Positions 42,401 to 49,500 of a DNA stretch of 64,000 bases are shown in pieces. Source of the stretch: Campylorhamphus procurvoides. Taxonomy: Eukaryota > Chordata > Aves > Passeriformes > Dendrocolaptidae. Every line of letters begins with the position of its first letter. The first letter of the stretch is position 1. A program made the position numbers and the translations under genes. Where the stretch lies: NCBI GenBank assembly GCA_013396655.1, contig WBMV01001015.1, positions 1,616,293 to 1,680,292 on the forward strand, given 5' to 3'. A model generated the notes under the pieces. That model ran no database searches. It had not been told where the DNA came from and worked only from the letters and a program-made list of their open reading frames with translations.

Positions 42401-45400
42401 TGAACTGACTCAACAGCTTTTTCATTTCCATGAATCAGTATCAAAACAAGGGAGCAAAAAGGCACTGTTTTGTAGAAATAAGACAACTCACGATCACTAA
42501 AATTATCCACTACTCTTAATTACAACCACAGAACTGTGTCAATCAAATCTGGTTTGGACATAAGACAAGATACTCTGTTGCCACAAAAGGCAAGAGACTC
42601 CAGTTAGTTCGTCAAGGTTAACTTTATCTGGCAACCGACTTTAAAGGATATTGGATATGGTATTATTGCTATTTAATAATCAGTATCAGTAGAACTTTCC
42701 TGCTATCAATCACGTTAAATCTCAATCTTCTTTCAAGAAAAACATTTAAAATTAGACATGAAAAGAAGTATGTTCTCTGAACAGTATCTAATAGTTAAAA
42801 GTCTATCACATCTAGCTATTAATAGCTAATTAGGTCAGAATATTTGTCTTACATTTTATGGCTTAATTTGATTGCTACCATCCTCCTCTTTTTTTATTGG
42901 GTTTTCTTTTTCCTCCTGACAAGACCATACAACCACAGAGTAACTCAAGCATCTGCGTAAGACAAGGCCCTGTCAGACACATCCACATTTTCAGGATTCT
43001 AGCCAGTGACCACACAGTGACAAGACAAAAAGCAATTCAACAATGGCTTCAGGAAAAGTCTTGTCTCATAAGTTAGAAGGAGAATTCTAAAAAAGTTACT
43101 ACTGAAAATGAAAAAAAAAAACCCTCTCAAAACAAGGAAGAATGTGACATTTTAAATAAAATGAACCAGTTAATCTGTTCTAAAGATGGGAATGCAGCTG
43201 ATGGGAAAAGAACAGGGCTGAGGGGAAGTCAGATTCTGCCTACACAGCAATTCTCAATTCAACTCTCAGCAGGGAGGTGTGGGTTTAAAGAAAAAGTTCT
43301 ATATCAGATATTAATACTTATTACAGATACATTTTCTACTTTGTTATAAACTAACAATGATATAGTTTAGACATCTAACACTTAAAACCATCTCATTTCA
43401 TATAATAATTAAACTATTTCCAGTGTGTCCTAACTTGGTCCTGTTAAGGAGAGTAAGGACAGAACCATTGCTATTAAAGCTGTTTAAACCTAAAATAAAC
43501 ATTAATATAGAATGAAAAGCTTTCTGTTCACCTGCTAGTTTACCACTTCTCTCCACTGTGAAGCCGCATGCTAGCAATTTTTCAAATCCAGTTATCCAAT
43601 CTCAGGGCTCTACAGTTTGAATGTTTTTAGACTCAATTTATTAAGTTAATTATTCTCTTCATTTAACAGACTAGTTATAGAGCCTACTGCCATTCTACTA
43701 GTTCAGTGACTTTCAACTACCTAGTTCTGAAACATGCAAGGGAAGATACTAGGAACTCTTCAGGGCTGGTCTGCTAAGCACATAGGTTCAAACAATTTTA
43801 ACCAGTTGTGCTCAGCAAAAAATAACAAGGAAAAAAAATTCAGACTTCCTACAATAAGTTTTTAAACATGACAATACCAGTTTGCTTTTATCATTTAACA
43901 CATGGATTTTTAGGTTCAGATGCACAATGTTTTCACAAAAAGTTTGGGGAGGCAATGGGGTGGGTTATTTTTCATGCAACTAAGGCCCAAATAAAATCAG
44001 TTTATTTGGTAATATAAACAACAAATTTGCTATCATAGAAAAGCTGTAGTTCCTCCTCTTAAATCATTCACATCCAGAAACCTCAGCTTGTAAACAGAGT
44101 TCTCCTGACTACAGTTAGTAGCCTTAGGAAGCAGAACAGTTCAACACATCTTAAAAAAATTAAAGAGATCACTGTGGGTGTGTAACAAAGACTAAATTAC
44201 ATTTCTATAAAAAGGGACACCATCAATTTTAAAGCTAATGATAAGAAAACTCTATTTAGCATATAGTACAATTTTAAAAGTTCTGAGAGACTTTTTCCAA
44301 ATGTTCCCTTCCTATCACTATGTATAGGACCCCAGCTATCAAAACACTGGTTATGACCTGGGGAAGGGGAGAGGAAGGCACAACACAGTGGAGCACACAA
44401 AGATAACAAAGGCTCTTCCTGCATAAATTCACTCAGTTTCTTTATGCTTCTAGCCTATCATGGTTTAAATTGATAGTGTCCCTCTGAAAAGCTGCTTTTC
44501 AAAAATCAAGGAACTAACAAAACATTCAAAAAAAGACAACACACAGCCAAGACTGAGTTATTCTTCACACATATATGAAAAACTCTCCATATCCTAGATG
44601 CTGAAGGGTCACTTAAATGTCAGTTATTTTAACCAAGTAGATAAAGGGTTTTTTATATTATACCCTACCTACACAACTGCTGTAATTATACGTTCCCTTA
44701 TACATACTGCATACAATTTATATATGTGTATACACATATACTCAGATATGGAACAAACAGATTGCAGCCTCAATCCTATCAAAACTTACCCAAGGGTGTT
44801 GCCTGCCAGTCTGCCCAGAGTTTCAGAACCAGACAAAAACCATGGGGAGTCACTAGTCCTGCCTGGCCTGGATGTCCTTCCTGCCCCTGAGCCACTGCTC
44901 AACTTTGAACTGAAAGCAAAAGATGGTAAATCAGTCACAAAACAATCCCAAATGGGTTAAGAACAAAACCTGGAATCCCAGGTTAAAATTCTCAGGGACT
45001 TAGTCTGGTAACATACCAGCTTAAGCAACACCCTTGGGGAATATTCCAAACTAATCTAACTGTATATTAAGAGGTACACTGAAAAAAGAAAGTGGAAAGC
45101 ATGCCTAACAGACCTTATGAACATCAGCAATCCGTAATAGCACAGTTGCAAATACATATTAAGCTAATTAGTGATTTGAGTTAGCCACTGTGCTAAGTTG
45201 TCCATTAGCGTATATGTACAAATTGCCATCAGCAGGTGTTCTGTCCATAAACCTGACCTGAGTACGCTACTTTGATATTAAGTGGTTTACATTCAAATAT
45301 GAACCATTAAATACTCCTGTCAGGGGACACTTACCTGGACTGAAGACCACAGGTCTTGAAAGTGAGCCTCACCAGATGGGACCACTTTCAGAGTGGATTC

Positions 45401-46527
45401 TACACAAAGCTCAACAATTTAACACAGTTTCTTTCATAAGGATTATTTTTGGAGGAGTTTGTTTCTTGTCTTTAAAGAGGCCTTGTCTTTTAGAATAACA
45501 TCTACTATTTCTTCCTACACCAGTCTGTCAAACTAGGCTGTTTGGCTGCATCACCAATAACCATTGTGTATCTACTCGAAGTATGCATTCCAAAAGCTTT
45601 GAAAACAAATAAAAACAAAACCAAAAAGCAGCCAAGCTGCTTATCGAGTTCACAAGAATGTTTTAGAAGAAAAGCAATTCTTACCCATCACTATTCTCAG
45701 GTTTACCCAATTCCAATCTGTCTGGCTGAACTGAAAACCCAATCCTGCAGACTCTACCATCCTGTATTTAAGACAAGAAAAGCAAGTGTTCAAAATTTAA
45801 ATGTAAGACAAGTTACAGAAAAAATACAAACACGGGTCTTCAGTTACTGAAGAATATTGATCAGTTTCATGCTACAAGAACTAATTTTAACTGTATGGTT
45901 TGAAGTTTGTTATCTGAGAAGATTTCAGTAATTTACCTCAAGAAGAAATGCAGCGTGATTTGGTCCCACCACACACTGTTTAATAGTGGCCTGTTCCAAT
46001 ACATTCAAGGGAGGGTGGCTGAAAATAAGAAGTGAGAATTTATAACATTTTAAAATATTTAAGATATGAAAAAAACCCTAATTGTATATGAAAGATGTGC
46101 AGTGATTACCAATATGAAAAACCTTCAAGAGTGACTAAACGTGCATTAGTTAAATCAACTATGACATATTTTTAATCACTAAGCACATAAAATGCAGGGG
46201 AAAAAAAGGTGATAGAGTTTTCATTTAATGTGATCAGCAGTACAAGACAGGGTTTATACTTGAAAGCAAGGTGTCATTTCATAAGGAGGATATTTAATAA
46301 TATATTTTTTCGCAACTGAAACCCTCCCATTTTCTTCCTGTGTTATCTGAAGCATTTCTGGACTTTCGTATGAGTAGTATTGAGAATTTCTAAGGCTACA
46401 TCTACAATACAATCACCCGCTTCTTGTTGCTGAGGAACTGCACTTTCCTAAAAGATTTACAGCAGCATGTGATACGCCTTACCTGTTTAAATTGTATTTG
46501 TTCAGCTTCTCTGAAACTTCCCTCAAC
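285..46527 (-). CDS. UBR5: UBR5 E3 ubiquitin ligase, exons 2-37 (5' half of gene, partial)
   Basis: Thirty-six minus-strand exons totalling about 4,900 coding bases translate to a protein that follows vertebrate UBR5 almost residue for residue. Known of the family: UBR5 is a large, mostly nuclear HECT E3 that builds K48-linked and branched ubiquitin chains, recognises N-degrons through a UBR box and binds ubiquitin through a UBA domain. Seen here in order: N-terminal segment, UBA domain (about residues 180-230), beta-propeller region, KRRR basic motif, UBR box (about residues 1,170-1,250) and acidic tract (about residues 1,580-1,650). The start codon and the MLLE and HECT domains fall outside the window. 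Every junction has AG acceptors and GT or GC donors with matching codon phase, except exon 14 to exon 15. No in-frame stop or frameshift lies inside any exon, so this looks like an intact, expressed gene. Exons are listed individually below. Confidence 0.98.
417..1422 (-). other. UBR5 intron 36
   Basis: About 1.0 kb, AT-rich, with GTATGT donor and a tttttctag acceptor. No repeat or gene seen. Confidence 0.9.
1423..1534 (-). CDS. UBR5: UBR5 exon 36 (acidic His/Glu/Asp tract)
   Basis: A 112-nt exon encoding [20 protein letters not shown] then [17 protein letters not shown], about residues 1,574-1,611. More than half the residues are Glu, Asp or His, with no stop or frameshift. The tract is known in vertebrate UBR5 and is probably disordered. 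The donor is GTATGT. Confidence 0.97.
1535..2104 (-). other. UBR5 intron 35
   Basis: About 570 bp with donor GTCAGT and acceptor ctctttccag. Nothing else recognised. Confidence 0.9.
2105..2228 (-). CDS. UBR5: UBR5 exon 35
   Basis: A 124-nt exon encoding [20 protein letters not shown] then [20 protein letters not shown], ending E, about residues 1,532-1,573. A Ser/Gln-rich stretch becomes acidic. The run of five Ser across the junction is kept. Its pyrimidine tract is a pure T15 run on the minus strand (A15 at 2,233-2,247). Confidence 0.97.
2384..2623 (-). CDS. UBR5: UBR5 exon 34 (largest exon in the window)
   Basis: A 240-nt exon encoding [20 protein letters not shown], then [40 protein letters not shown] and [19 protein letters not shown], about residues 1,452-1,532. 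A helical first half leads into a Ser/Pro linker. One conservative change (LII for LIV) was noted. Confidence 0.97.
2624..3151 (-). other. UBR5 intron 33
   Basis: About 530 bp between exons 33 and 34, ending in ttttctcctag. Nothing else recognised. Confidence 0.9.
3152..3312 (-). CDS. UBR5: UBR5 exon 33
   Basis: A 161-nt exon encoding [20 protein letters not shown], then [20 protein letters not shown] and [13 protein letters not shown], about residues 1,399-1,452. Amphipathic helices end in a Lys run. The donor is GTAAGT. Confidence 0.97.
3518..3647 (-). CDS. UBR5: UBR5 exon 32
   Basis: A 130-nt exon encoding [20 protein letters not shown] then [20 protein letters not shown], ending DIL, about residues 1,355-1,398. 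The first base completes the Pro codon left open by exon 31. The acceptor is ttttttccaag and the donor GTAAGC. Confidence 0.97.
3747..3873 (-). CDS. UBR5: UBR5 exon 31
   Basis: A 127-nt exon encoding (D)[19 protein letters not shown] then [20 protein letters not shown], ending KD, about residues 1,313-1,355. It is helical and reads identical to mammals. The donor GTGTGT is followed by an alternating purine/pyrimidine stretch. Confidence 0.97.
3958..4076 (-). CDS. UBR5: UBR5 exon 30
   Basis: A 119-nt exon encoding [20 protein letters not shown] then [19 protein letters not shown], about residues 1,273-1,313. A hydrophobic helix is followed by a charged basic linker. The acceptor is ttcattgcag and the donor GTAAGA. 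Confidence 0.97.
4172..4318 (-). CDS. UBR5: UBR5 exon 29 (end of UBR box; followed by a GC donor)
   Basis: A 147-nt exon encoding [20 protein letters not shown], then [20 protein letters not shown] and NLVTMPNS, about residues 1,224-1,273. AYCDCW supplies the last Cys ligands of the UBR box. The exon ends AGCAG followed by GCAAGTTC, a GC donor. The join to exon 30 restores NSRGEHLLL in frame. Confidence 0.96.
4319..5257 (-). other. UBR5 intron 28
   Basis: About 940 bp that split the UBR box between its zinc cluster and the final Cys ligands. No repeat or gene seen. Confidence 0.9.
5258..5349 (-). CDS. UBR5: UBR5 exon 28 (UBR-box zinc cluster)
   Basis: A 92-nt exon encoding [20 protein letters not shown] then [10 protein letters not shown], about residues 1,194-1,224. 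It holds the dense Cys/His cluster (C-x2-C, CCC-x2-C, C-H-x3-H-x-C) that binds zinc in UBR boxes and forms the pocket for basic N-terminal residues of N-degrons. All expected zinc ligands are present. Confidence 0.98.
5350..6709 (-). other. UBR5 introns 27 and 26 (around exon 27)
   Basis: Intron 27 is 5,350-5,782 and intron 26 is 5,932-6,709, both AT-rich with canonical GT-AG ends. A chance plus-strand frame at 6,079-6,399 has no coding support. Confidence 0.88.
5783..5931 (-). CDS. UBR5: UBR5 exon 27 (start of UBR box)
   Basis: A 149-nt exon encoding [20 protein letters not shown], then [20 protein letters not shown] and [10 protein letters not shown], about residues 1,144-1,193. The DTCSFTWTG segment supplies the first zinc-binding Cys of the UBR-type finger. 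[11 protein letters not shown] differs from mammalian AEISSSEKEED. Confidence 0.97.
6710..6807 (-). CDS. UBR5: UBR5 exon 26
   Basis: A 98-nt exon encoding [20 protein letters not shown] then [12 protein letters not shown], about residues 1,111-1,144. [12 protein letters not shown] resembles an ankyrin repeat turn and helix. The acceptor is ccccctag and the donor GTACAA. Confidence 0.97.
7133..7256 (-). CDS. UBR5: UBR5 exon 25
   Basis: A 124-nt exon encoding [20 protein letters not shown] then [20 protein letters not shown], about residues 1,070-1,111. The second half is helical and packs ahead of the UBR box in the family. The acceptor is ctcattacag and the donor GTAAGA. Confidence 0.97.
7685..7780 (-). 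CDS. UBR5: UBR5 exon 24
   Basis: A 96-nt exon encoding [20 protein letters not shown] then [11 protein letters not shown], about residues 1,038-1,070, a low-complexity Thr/Gly/Ser linker. The acceptor is tttactgaaag, with a short pyrimidine tract; the donor is GTGAGG. Confidence 0.96.
8178..8329 (-). CDS. UBR5: UBR5 exon 23
   Basis: A 152-nt exon encoding [20 protein letters not shown], then [20 protein letters not shown] and [10 protein letters not shown], about residues 987-1,038. An Arg-rich helix is followed by a Pro-rich disordered linker. The residues read the same as in mammals. Confidence 0.97.
8895..9021 (-). CDS. UBR5: UBR5 exon 22
   Basis: A 127-nt exon encoding [20 protein letters not shown] then [20 protein letters not shown], ending R, about residues 945-987. 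A predicted helix runs into a Ser/Gly linker. The acceptor is ttactctttcag and the donor GTAAAT. Confidence 0.96.
9022..12941 (-). other. UBR5 intron 21
   Basis: About 3.9 kb. It contains an A/C-rich low-complexity stretch at 9,332-9,440, and T/G-rich and C-rich patches near 11,547-11,625. Overlapping plus-strand frames at 11,323-11,905 show no family resemblance. Confidence 0.88.
9332..9440. repeat. A/C-rich low-complexity tract with A17 run
   Basis: The plus strand is almost only A and C, with acaaaacaaaac, cacccacc and a 17-base A run at 9,368-9,384. It may include the decayed tail of a retroposed copy, but no body is recognisable next to it. Confidence 0.8.
12942..13152 (-). CDS. UBR5: UBR5 exon 21
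   Basis: A 211-nt exon encoding [20 protein letters not shown], then [20 protein letters not shown] and [20 protein letters not shown], ending [10 protein letters not shown], about residues 875-945. It looks helical and ankyrin-like. The centre [15 protein letters not shown] differs from mammals at several positions, more than most exons here. Confidence 0.97.
13153..15281 (-). other. UBR5 introns 20 and 19 (around exon 20)
   Basis: Intron 20 (13,153-14,257) and intron 19 (14,456-15,281). Both AT-rich with canonical ends and no recognisable repeats. Confidence 0.88.
14258..14455 (-). CDS. UBR5: UBR5 exon 20
   Basis: A 198-nt exon encoding [20 protein letters not shown], then [20 protein letters not shown] and [20 protein letters not shown], ending IIMAVE, about residues 809-874. 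Differences from mammals are conservative (SLT for SLI, AII for AVI). Phase 0 at both ends. Confidence 0.97.
15282..15436 (-). CDS. UBR5: UBR5 exon 19
   Basis: A 155-nt exon encoding (G)[19 protein letters not shown], then [20 protein letters not shown] and [12 protein letters not shown], about residues 757-808, with the alternating hydrophobic strands of a propeller blade. The donor GTTTGT is weaker than its neighbours'. Confidence 0.97.
15639..15750 (-). CDS. UBR5: UBR5 exon 18
   Basis: A 112-nt exon encoding [20 protein letters not shown] then [17 protein letters not shown], about residues 720-757. It ends with a G completed to Gly by exon 19. The acceptor is tgttttcag and the donor GTAAGT. 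Confidence 0.97.
15848..15991 (-). CDS. UBR5: UBR5 exon 17
   Basis: A 144-nt exon, phase 0 at both ends, encoding [20 protein letters not shown], then [20 protein letters not shown] and LLRIDELQ, about residues 672-719. The start resembles a small beta-barrel. The middle [12 protein letters not shown] is the most diverged stretch from mammals among the nearby exons. Confidence 0.96.
15992..20854 (-). other. UBR5 intron 16
   Basis: About 4.9 kb of unique-looking sequence. A less AT-rich part lies near 17,480-17,900, but no ORF, splice pattern or repeat family is recognised in it. Confidence 0.88.
20855..20967 (-). CDS. UBR5: UBR5 exon 16 (basic nuclear-localisation-like motif)
   Basis: A 113-nt exon encoding (K)[19 protein letters not shown] then [18 protein letters not shown], about residues 634-671. 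Joined to exon 15 it makes MPYKRRRSTP, a monopartite nuclear-localisation-like motif, consistent with the mainly nuclear location known for UBR5. The acceptor is ttgtctcag and the donor GTTTGT. Confidence 0.96.
20968..22238 (-). other. UBR5 intron 15
   Basis: About 1.27 kb, with a strongly AT-rich patch at 21,236-21,303. A short cagaatcatagaa-like string near 22,160 resembles a CR1 3' end but is too short to call. Confidence 0.85.
22239..22348 (-). CDS. UBR5: UBR5 exon 15
   Basis: A 110-nt exon encoding [20 protein letters not shown] then [16 protein letters not shown], about residues 597-634, a Ser/Pro-rich linker. The acceptor read is ttttattctag. An alternative, ttcattctaag, would move the 5' end to 22,366 and add six residues in the same phase. 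The first base A must complete a codon begun upstream, and no visible exon 14 donor supplies that phase. Confidence 0.9.
22349..23120 (-). other. UBR5 intron 14 (may hide a microexon)
   Basis: About 770 bp between exons 14 and 15. The flanking phases do not match, so a very small exon of 3n+2 nt may lie here. I found no candidate with convincing splice sites and a conserved reading. Confidence 0.6.
23121..23312 (-). CDS. UBR5: UBR5 exon 14 (3' end uncertain)
   Basis: The exon encodes [20 protein letters not shown], then [20 protein letters not shown] and [19 protein letters not shown], about residues 534-592. The 5' end is firm (ctgtccgtag acceptor). The 3' end is not. After KASKTT the frame continues DCPVS before a good GTGAGA donor (exon start 23,121) or a GTTAGT donor (exon start 23,127). 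Both leave phase 0, but exon 15 needs two preceding bases. Mammals read KTTEAKPESK here. Confidence 0.85.
23313..26160 (-). other. UBR5 introns 13 and 12 (around exon 13)
   Basis: Intron 13 (23,313-24,115) starts with a GC donor. Intron 12 (24,234-26,160) is canonical and carries a T/G-rich patch near 25,598-25,633. No gene seen. Confidence 0.88.
24116..24233 (-). CDS. UBR5: UBR5 exon 13 (followed by a GC donor)
   Basis: A 118-nt exon encoding [20 protein letters not shown] then [19 protein letters not shown], about residues 494-533. The [10 protein letters not shown] run is strongly basic. The exon ends CCCAG followed by GCAAGTGC, so the donor is GC rather than GT. The join to exon 14 (VCLRNN) is in frame and gives the conserved TVGTQVCLRNN. 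Confidence 0.95.
26161..26315 (-). CDS. UBR5: UBR5 exon 12
   Basis: A 155-nt exon encoding [20 protein letters not shown], then [20 protein letters not shown] and [11 protein letters not shown], about residues 443-494. It belongs to the propeller region. It ends with TG, completed to Trp by exon 13. The donor is GTAAGT. Confidence 0.97.
26316..27029 (-). other. UBR5 intron 11
   Basis: About 710 bp between exons 11 and 12, with A/G-rich stretches near 26,316-26,410 and a T-rich patch near 26,840-26,870. No gene seen. Confidence 0.88.
27030..27140 (-). CDS. UBR5: UBR5 exon 11
   Basis: A 111-nt exon encoding [20 protein letters not shown] then [17 protein letters not shown], about residues 406-442, a further propeller blade. 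RAM replaces the mammalian RAT. It is separated from exon 10 by only 79 nt of intron, the shortest in the window. Confidence 0.97.
27220..27336 (-). CDS. UBR5: UBR5 exon 10
   Basis: A 117-nt exon, phase 0 at both ends, encoding [20 protein letters not shown] then [19 protein letters not shown], about residues 367-405. The repeated ELYQW-type strand pattern is typical of an RCC1-like beta-propeller blade. The donor is GTACTG. Confidence 0.97.
27337..30879 (-). other. UBR5 intron 9
   Basis: About 3.5 kb between exons 9 and 10. A T/G-rich patch lies near 30,174-30,214. Small plus-strand frames near 28,200-28,900 lack coding character. Confidence 0.88.
30880..31091 (-). CDS. UBR5: UBR5 exon 9, with tandem alternative acceptors
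   Basis: The exon encodes (E)[19 protein letters not shown], then [20 protein letters not shown] and [20 protein letters not shown], ending WPDK. It has two acceptors 18 nt apart. The upstream one (exon end 31,091, 212 nt) adds VLLLPL after SSR. The downstream one (exon end 31,073, 194 nt) omits it. Both keep the reading frame. The extra 18 nt, ttctccttcttcccttag, also serves as the pyrimidine tract of the downstream site. Mammalian UBR5 has the same VLLLPL-plus and -minus isoforms. Confidence 0.95.
31092..32973 (-). other. UBR5 intron 8
   Basis: About 1.9 kb, ending in the tandem exon 9 acceptors. It is AT-rich, with no recognisable repeat. Confidence 0.88.
32974..33123 (-). CDS. UBR5: UBR5 exon 8
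   Basis: A 150-nt exon encoding (E)[20 protein letters not shown], then [20 protein letters not shown] and SLSRLGSSR, about residues 246-295. It reads identical to the mammalian sequence I know. It ends with a G completed by either of two exon 9 acceptors: GTT (Val) or GAG (Glu). Confidence 0.97.
35512..35536. repeat. (CA)n microsatellite
   Basis: A perfect alternating CA run of about 25 bp inside intron 7, likely length-polymorphic. Confidence 0.95.
38989..39007. repeat. A19 homopolymer
   Basis: Nineteen consecutive A on the plus strand in intron 7, the longest homopolymer seen. No retroposed body is recognisable beside it. Confidence 0.9.
39284..39315. repeat. Tandem 14-bp word with HindIII-like core
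   Basis: TATAAGCTTTTATA occurs at 39,284-39,297 and again at 39,302-39,315, a period of 18 bp. The word is nearly palindromic around AAGCTT. Confidence 0.8.
39839..39998 (-). CDS. UBR5: UBR5 exon 7 (UBA domain)
   Basis: A 160-nt exon encoding [20 protein letters not shown], then [20 protein letters not shown] and the acidic [11 protein letters not shown], about residues 193-245. The [12 protein letters not shown] segment is the signature of the UBA three-helix bundle that binds ubiquitin. One conservative change from mammals is SII for SVI. The donor is the less usual GTTTGT. Confidence 0.97.
39999..41594 (-). other. UBR5 intron 6
   Basis: About 1.6 kb splitting the UBA coding sequence. It has an A15 run at 40,761-40,775; otherwise nothing recognised. 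Confidence 0.88.
41595..41784 (-). CDS. UBR5: UBR5 exon 6 (start of UBA domain)
   Basis: A 190-nt exon encoding [20 protein letters not shown], then a basic [19 protein letters not shown] stretch, then [14 protein letters not shown], about residues 129-192. The last residues begin the first UBA helix. The Gly/Ser run is low-complexity and likely disordered. The donor is GTACAT and phase is 0. Confidence 0.96.
41785..44789 (-). other. UBR5 intron 5
   Basis: About 3.0 kb, AT-rich, with canonical ends. A plus-strand frame at 42,165-42,500 has no coding support. Confidence 0.88.
44790..44909 (-). CDS. UBR5: UBR5 exon 5
   Basis: A 120-nt exon encoding [20 protein letters not shown] then [20 protein letters not shown], about residues 89-129. 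It is a Ser/Gly/Arg-rich linker. The mammalian SKLNSNSGAG is [10 protein letters not shown] here. The acceptor is tttgctttcag and the donor GTAAGT. Confidence 0.95.
45685..45761 (-). CDS. UBR5: UBR5 exon 4
   Basis: A 77-nt exon encoding [20 protein letters not shown] then PENSDG, about residues 64-89. The last residues vary from the mammalian form (PDNNDG). It ends with two bases of a Gly codon completed by exon 5. The donor is GTAAGA. Confidence 0.96.
45937..46018 (-). CDS. UBR5: UBR5 exon 3
   Basis: An 82-nt exon encoding (S)[18 protein letters not shown], then PNHAAFLLE, about residues 36-63. These residues begin the N-terminal beta-propeller fold. The acceptor is tattttcag and the donor GTAAAT; it ends in phase 0. 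Confidence 0.96.
46483..46527 (-). CDS. UBR5: UBR5 exon 2
   Basis: A 45-nt exon encoding (R)[14 protein letters not shown], about residues 21-36. The first base completes an Arg codon begun in the unseen exon 1 (AG|G), as in the vertebrate sequence [10 protein letters not shown]. The acceptor is tttttgtttcag and the donor is GTAAGG. This is the first coding sequence visible in the window. Confidence 0.95.
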
Positions 46528-49500
46528 CTGAAACAAAAAGAAATGAAGTTATTTGATACATACTCCACAGTACACAACATGCTTACACTCCACTTACACA
46601 GCATGTTTGTGACATTATGGGAACAACTTACTACATTTAATGAAGCTTGATATAAATACTACTAGGTGCTGCAAGTCCGTGTAAGAACTGGATAGTGTTC
46701 AGCTTCAAATCAGGTTTTTGCTTTGGAGGTTTTTTGCTCTCGAGTTTTACCCTTGCCAAGAACCAATGTTTTCATACATTTCTGTGTGCTTTGCAAACCA
46801 CTATCAAAAAACCCTACTCCTGCCTTGTTAGAACCATTTGCAACTTCACATACAAAATAAGCAGATGAAGCAATGAGCATTAGCTGTAGATATACTTGTA
46901 TTTCCTTGTTTAAGCCTGAATACGGTATTCCAGAGCAGATAGGATTACCATTTTCTAGGAAATCTAAGTATGTGGCATGTCAGAGACAAAAACATGACAG
47001 TAAGTTTCCCAAAACAGAAAAGACAGGAAAACAGATGCACAAAATCCAGTGCCAAAAGGGACAAACAAAAAATTCTGATCAGCAGAAGAAACAATCCAGA
47101 GAAGCATCACTATTTATACATTTATGTAAAACACTACCTTTACTAAAAGGTAAAGAATGTTTCCGAAAGTAGTTCCATCTCACTTCTATGGCATCTCAAC
47201 AAATGGAAGAACATAATATAAAAAATAGCCACCTCCCAGACCACTCCTGCTTAGAGGATAGTGTCCGAAAGTGGAAAGCAAGAAGAGTAATTTCTAAGGT
47301 AATTCCTAATCCACTTAGAAAAAATCCTCTACAGGCAGCAAAGATACTCTCCTAACATCAGGTAGACAGTTAAAGCTTGGGCTCCTTTGTTCCTGGAGGA
47401 GACAAACAATCTGAGACCTCACAATTGTACTCAGAGTATTTGCATTATATCAAGATATAAAATCTAGATAAACTCTGTAAAAATTATGCAAGGTCTTCTT
47501 AATTAAGAAAAATATTTCAGTTTTGGTATAATATTCATGCCAGCATGAATCAACACCTTTCTAAACCTAGCAAAAAGACATGCACACCAGCACTGCTTTC
47601 CTCTGTCTGAATCCATGTCTTTAAATCCCTTATTTTCACTTCATTGCTTCACTTCAGTTTCAACACACAGACTGCTATGGACAACAGGCTTCAGCTACTT
47701 ACACATCCTGAGCATGAGAGAGAATACAACAGATTACAGCTACAAACAGCCAAATATTGACATTATCAACAGTGTTTAACTCTCACGCATTTGTTTTGAG
47801 GGAAAAAATAAGGAAAAAATATGTATGCCTGTTTGAGAAATGAGGTAATTTATACTGATAGAAATAACTTCCATGCCCAAGAAGAAAGAATCACAGTGAA
47901 AAGACAGCAGAAAGGAAGTGAACGTGCTTAGAATTGCCTTTTGTCATCCAAGCCAAGCTTGCTGGTTTGTAAGTAGGCAATTTCACACTCCCAATTTCCA
48001 GCCACAACTACTTCACACAGGCCAAGAGTACACAGGTAGATAAGGTTTCCGTGAGGACAGTCCACAAAAGGAAAAAACAAACTTCACATGCAGTCTACAT
48101 GAAAGGTACCTCACAAAAGTGAACTGCTGTGGGAGACTATGGAATGAACCCCAAAGACAAACAGCACACACTCCACAGCTTATCGTACGTTTTATAAAGC
48201 AAGCAGGGATCTGTGTTTAATATATGACAAGTTAAACATTCCTGAAGTTTCATGTCATAAGTGTATCACCTAACAGCTTCCCACAGAAATCCTGAGCAGT
48301 TTCCCAGTAACATTTCTCTCTTGGCAAGCAATATAGAATAGGAAAATCTGCCTTTAAATTGATTGCACCGCCTATAAGAAAAGTTGACGTCAAAAAAGTA
48401 GCACGTTATTGGAGATGGTTACTAGACTAGTCTATGAGCAACATTTCAAGCTTCCTTATCTGACCTGTGTGTCACAAAATCTGAGCACTACCAAAGAAAC
48501 AGACATCTTGCAATTTGGGGGGGAAGAAAAATCATAATTCTTTTATACTTGTAAAAAAATAAGGATGTAACAGGAAAGAAAGATGCACAGAAAGCTAAGA
48601 CGCAAATACTTGGTGAATCCATGAGTAACATCCGTCTCAAGAGAGTATGTCTATCTGCAACAAGCTCAGGTCAGAAAAGATCTAACATTGTTGAAAAGAG
48701 ACTGCTGTCAGCCTTAAGGGAAGGGAGCAGAGAAGGATACAAGTGACAATGTACTGTAAGTACTAAACTCTTCTTCTATAAAAAGAAAAATAAAGCAAAA
48801 ACGATCTCATGCACCAACCATCTCATATGCAACTGCCATAACAGCAAAATTACCGAGTACTGCCCATAAGCTTAGAGATCCATGAGGACTTGAACGTGAT
48901 GCAGAACACCACTGAGTGACAAAGGAGTTGTTCCTCAGTTTCATGTCCCTGCTGGGATGCTGGCTTCACCCCCACTCCTCCTGTTCCTTGCACTGGCACC
49001 AGCATTCACATCAACAACAGCCACAAAACTAAACCATCAGGGAAACAAGAACAAGGCAGAAAGATGTGTTTGTATACTCTGTATGGAGTATATGTCTGTG
49101 CATATAAAAACTCTAAATAATTTTACAAAAACATTTCCTGCAGCAATCTAAGCCTTTCTACCTGCACGATTGCAGGCTATTTTACCACTGACCCTCTGAA
49201 GGAAAAAGTTTATTTAAGATTAGGTTAATTTTAACAATACAATGCAATAATTTCAACTGATGGTGCACTGGAGGAAGAGGTACAGGCAAAGATGATTTAA
49301 TCAATTCTCACATTAAGGAAGGTCAACATTTCCACTAAGATCTTTCTCTGGTAAGTAAAACAATCTCCAACACAAATGCTTCAACAGACTATGCTTTGAA
49401 AAATTTTCATTAAAGGTAATTATACTATTTCAAAGGACCAAGTCAGAAGCAACACGTATTTTGATCACAAACAAACATTTTTGGGGAAAATGCACTAGCT

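Larger units (their letters stand above)
44910..46482 (-). other. UBR5 introns 4, 3 and 2 (around exons 4 and 3)
   Basis: Intron 4 (44,910-45,684), intron 3 (45,762-45,936) and intron 2 (46,019-46,482), all canonical GT-AG. No repeats recognised. Confidence 0.88.

Noticed and set aside
44598..44960. 120-codon plus-strand open frame
   Set aside because: It overlaps UBR5 exon 5 on the opposite strand, and the later half is the shadow of that exon.
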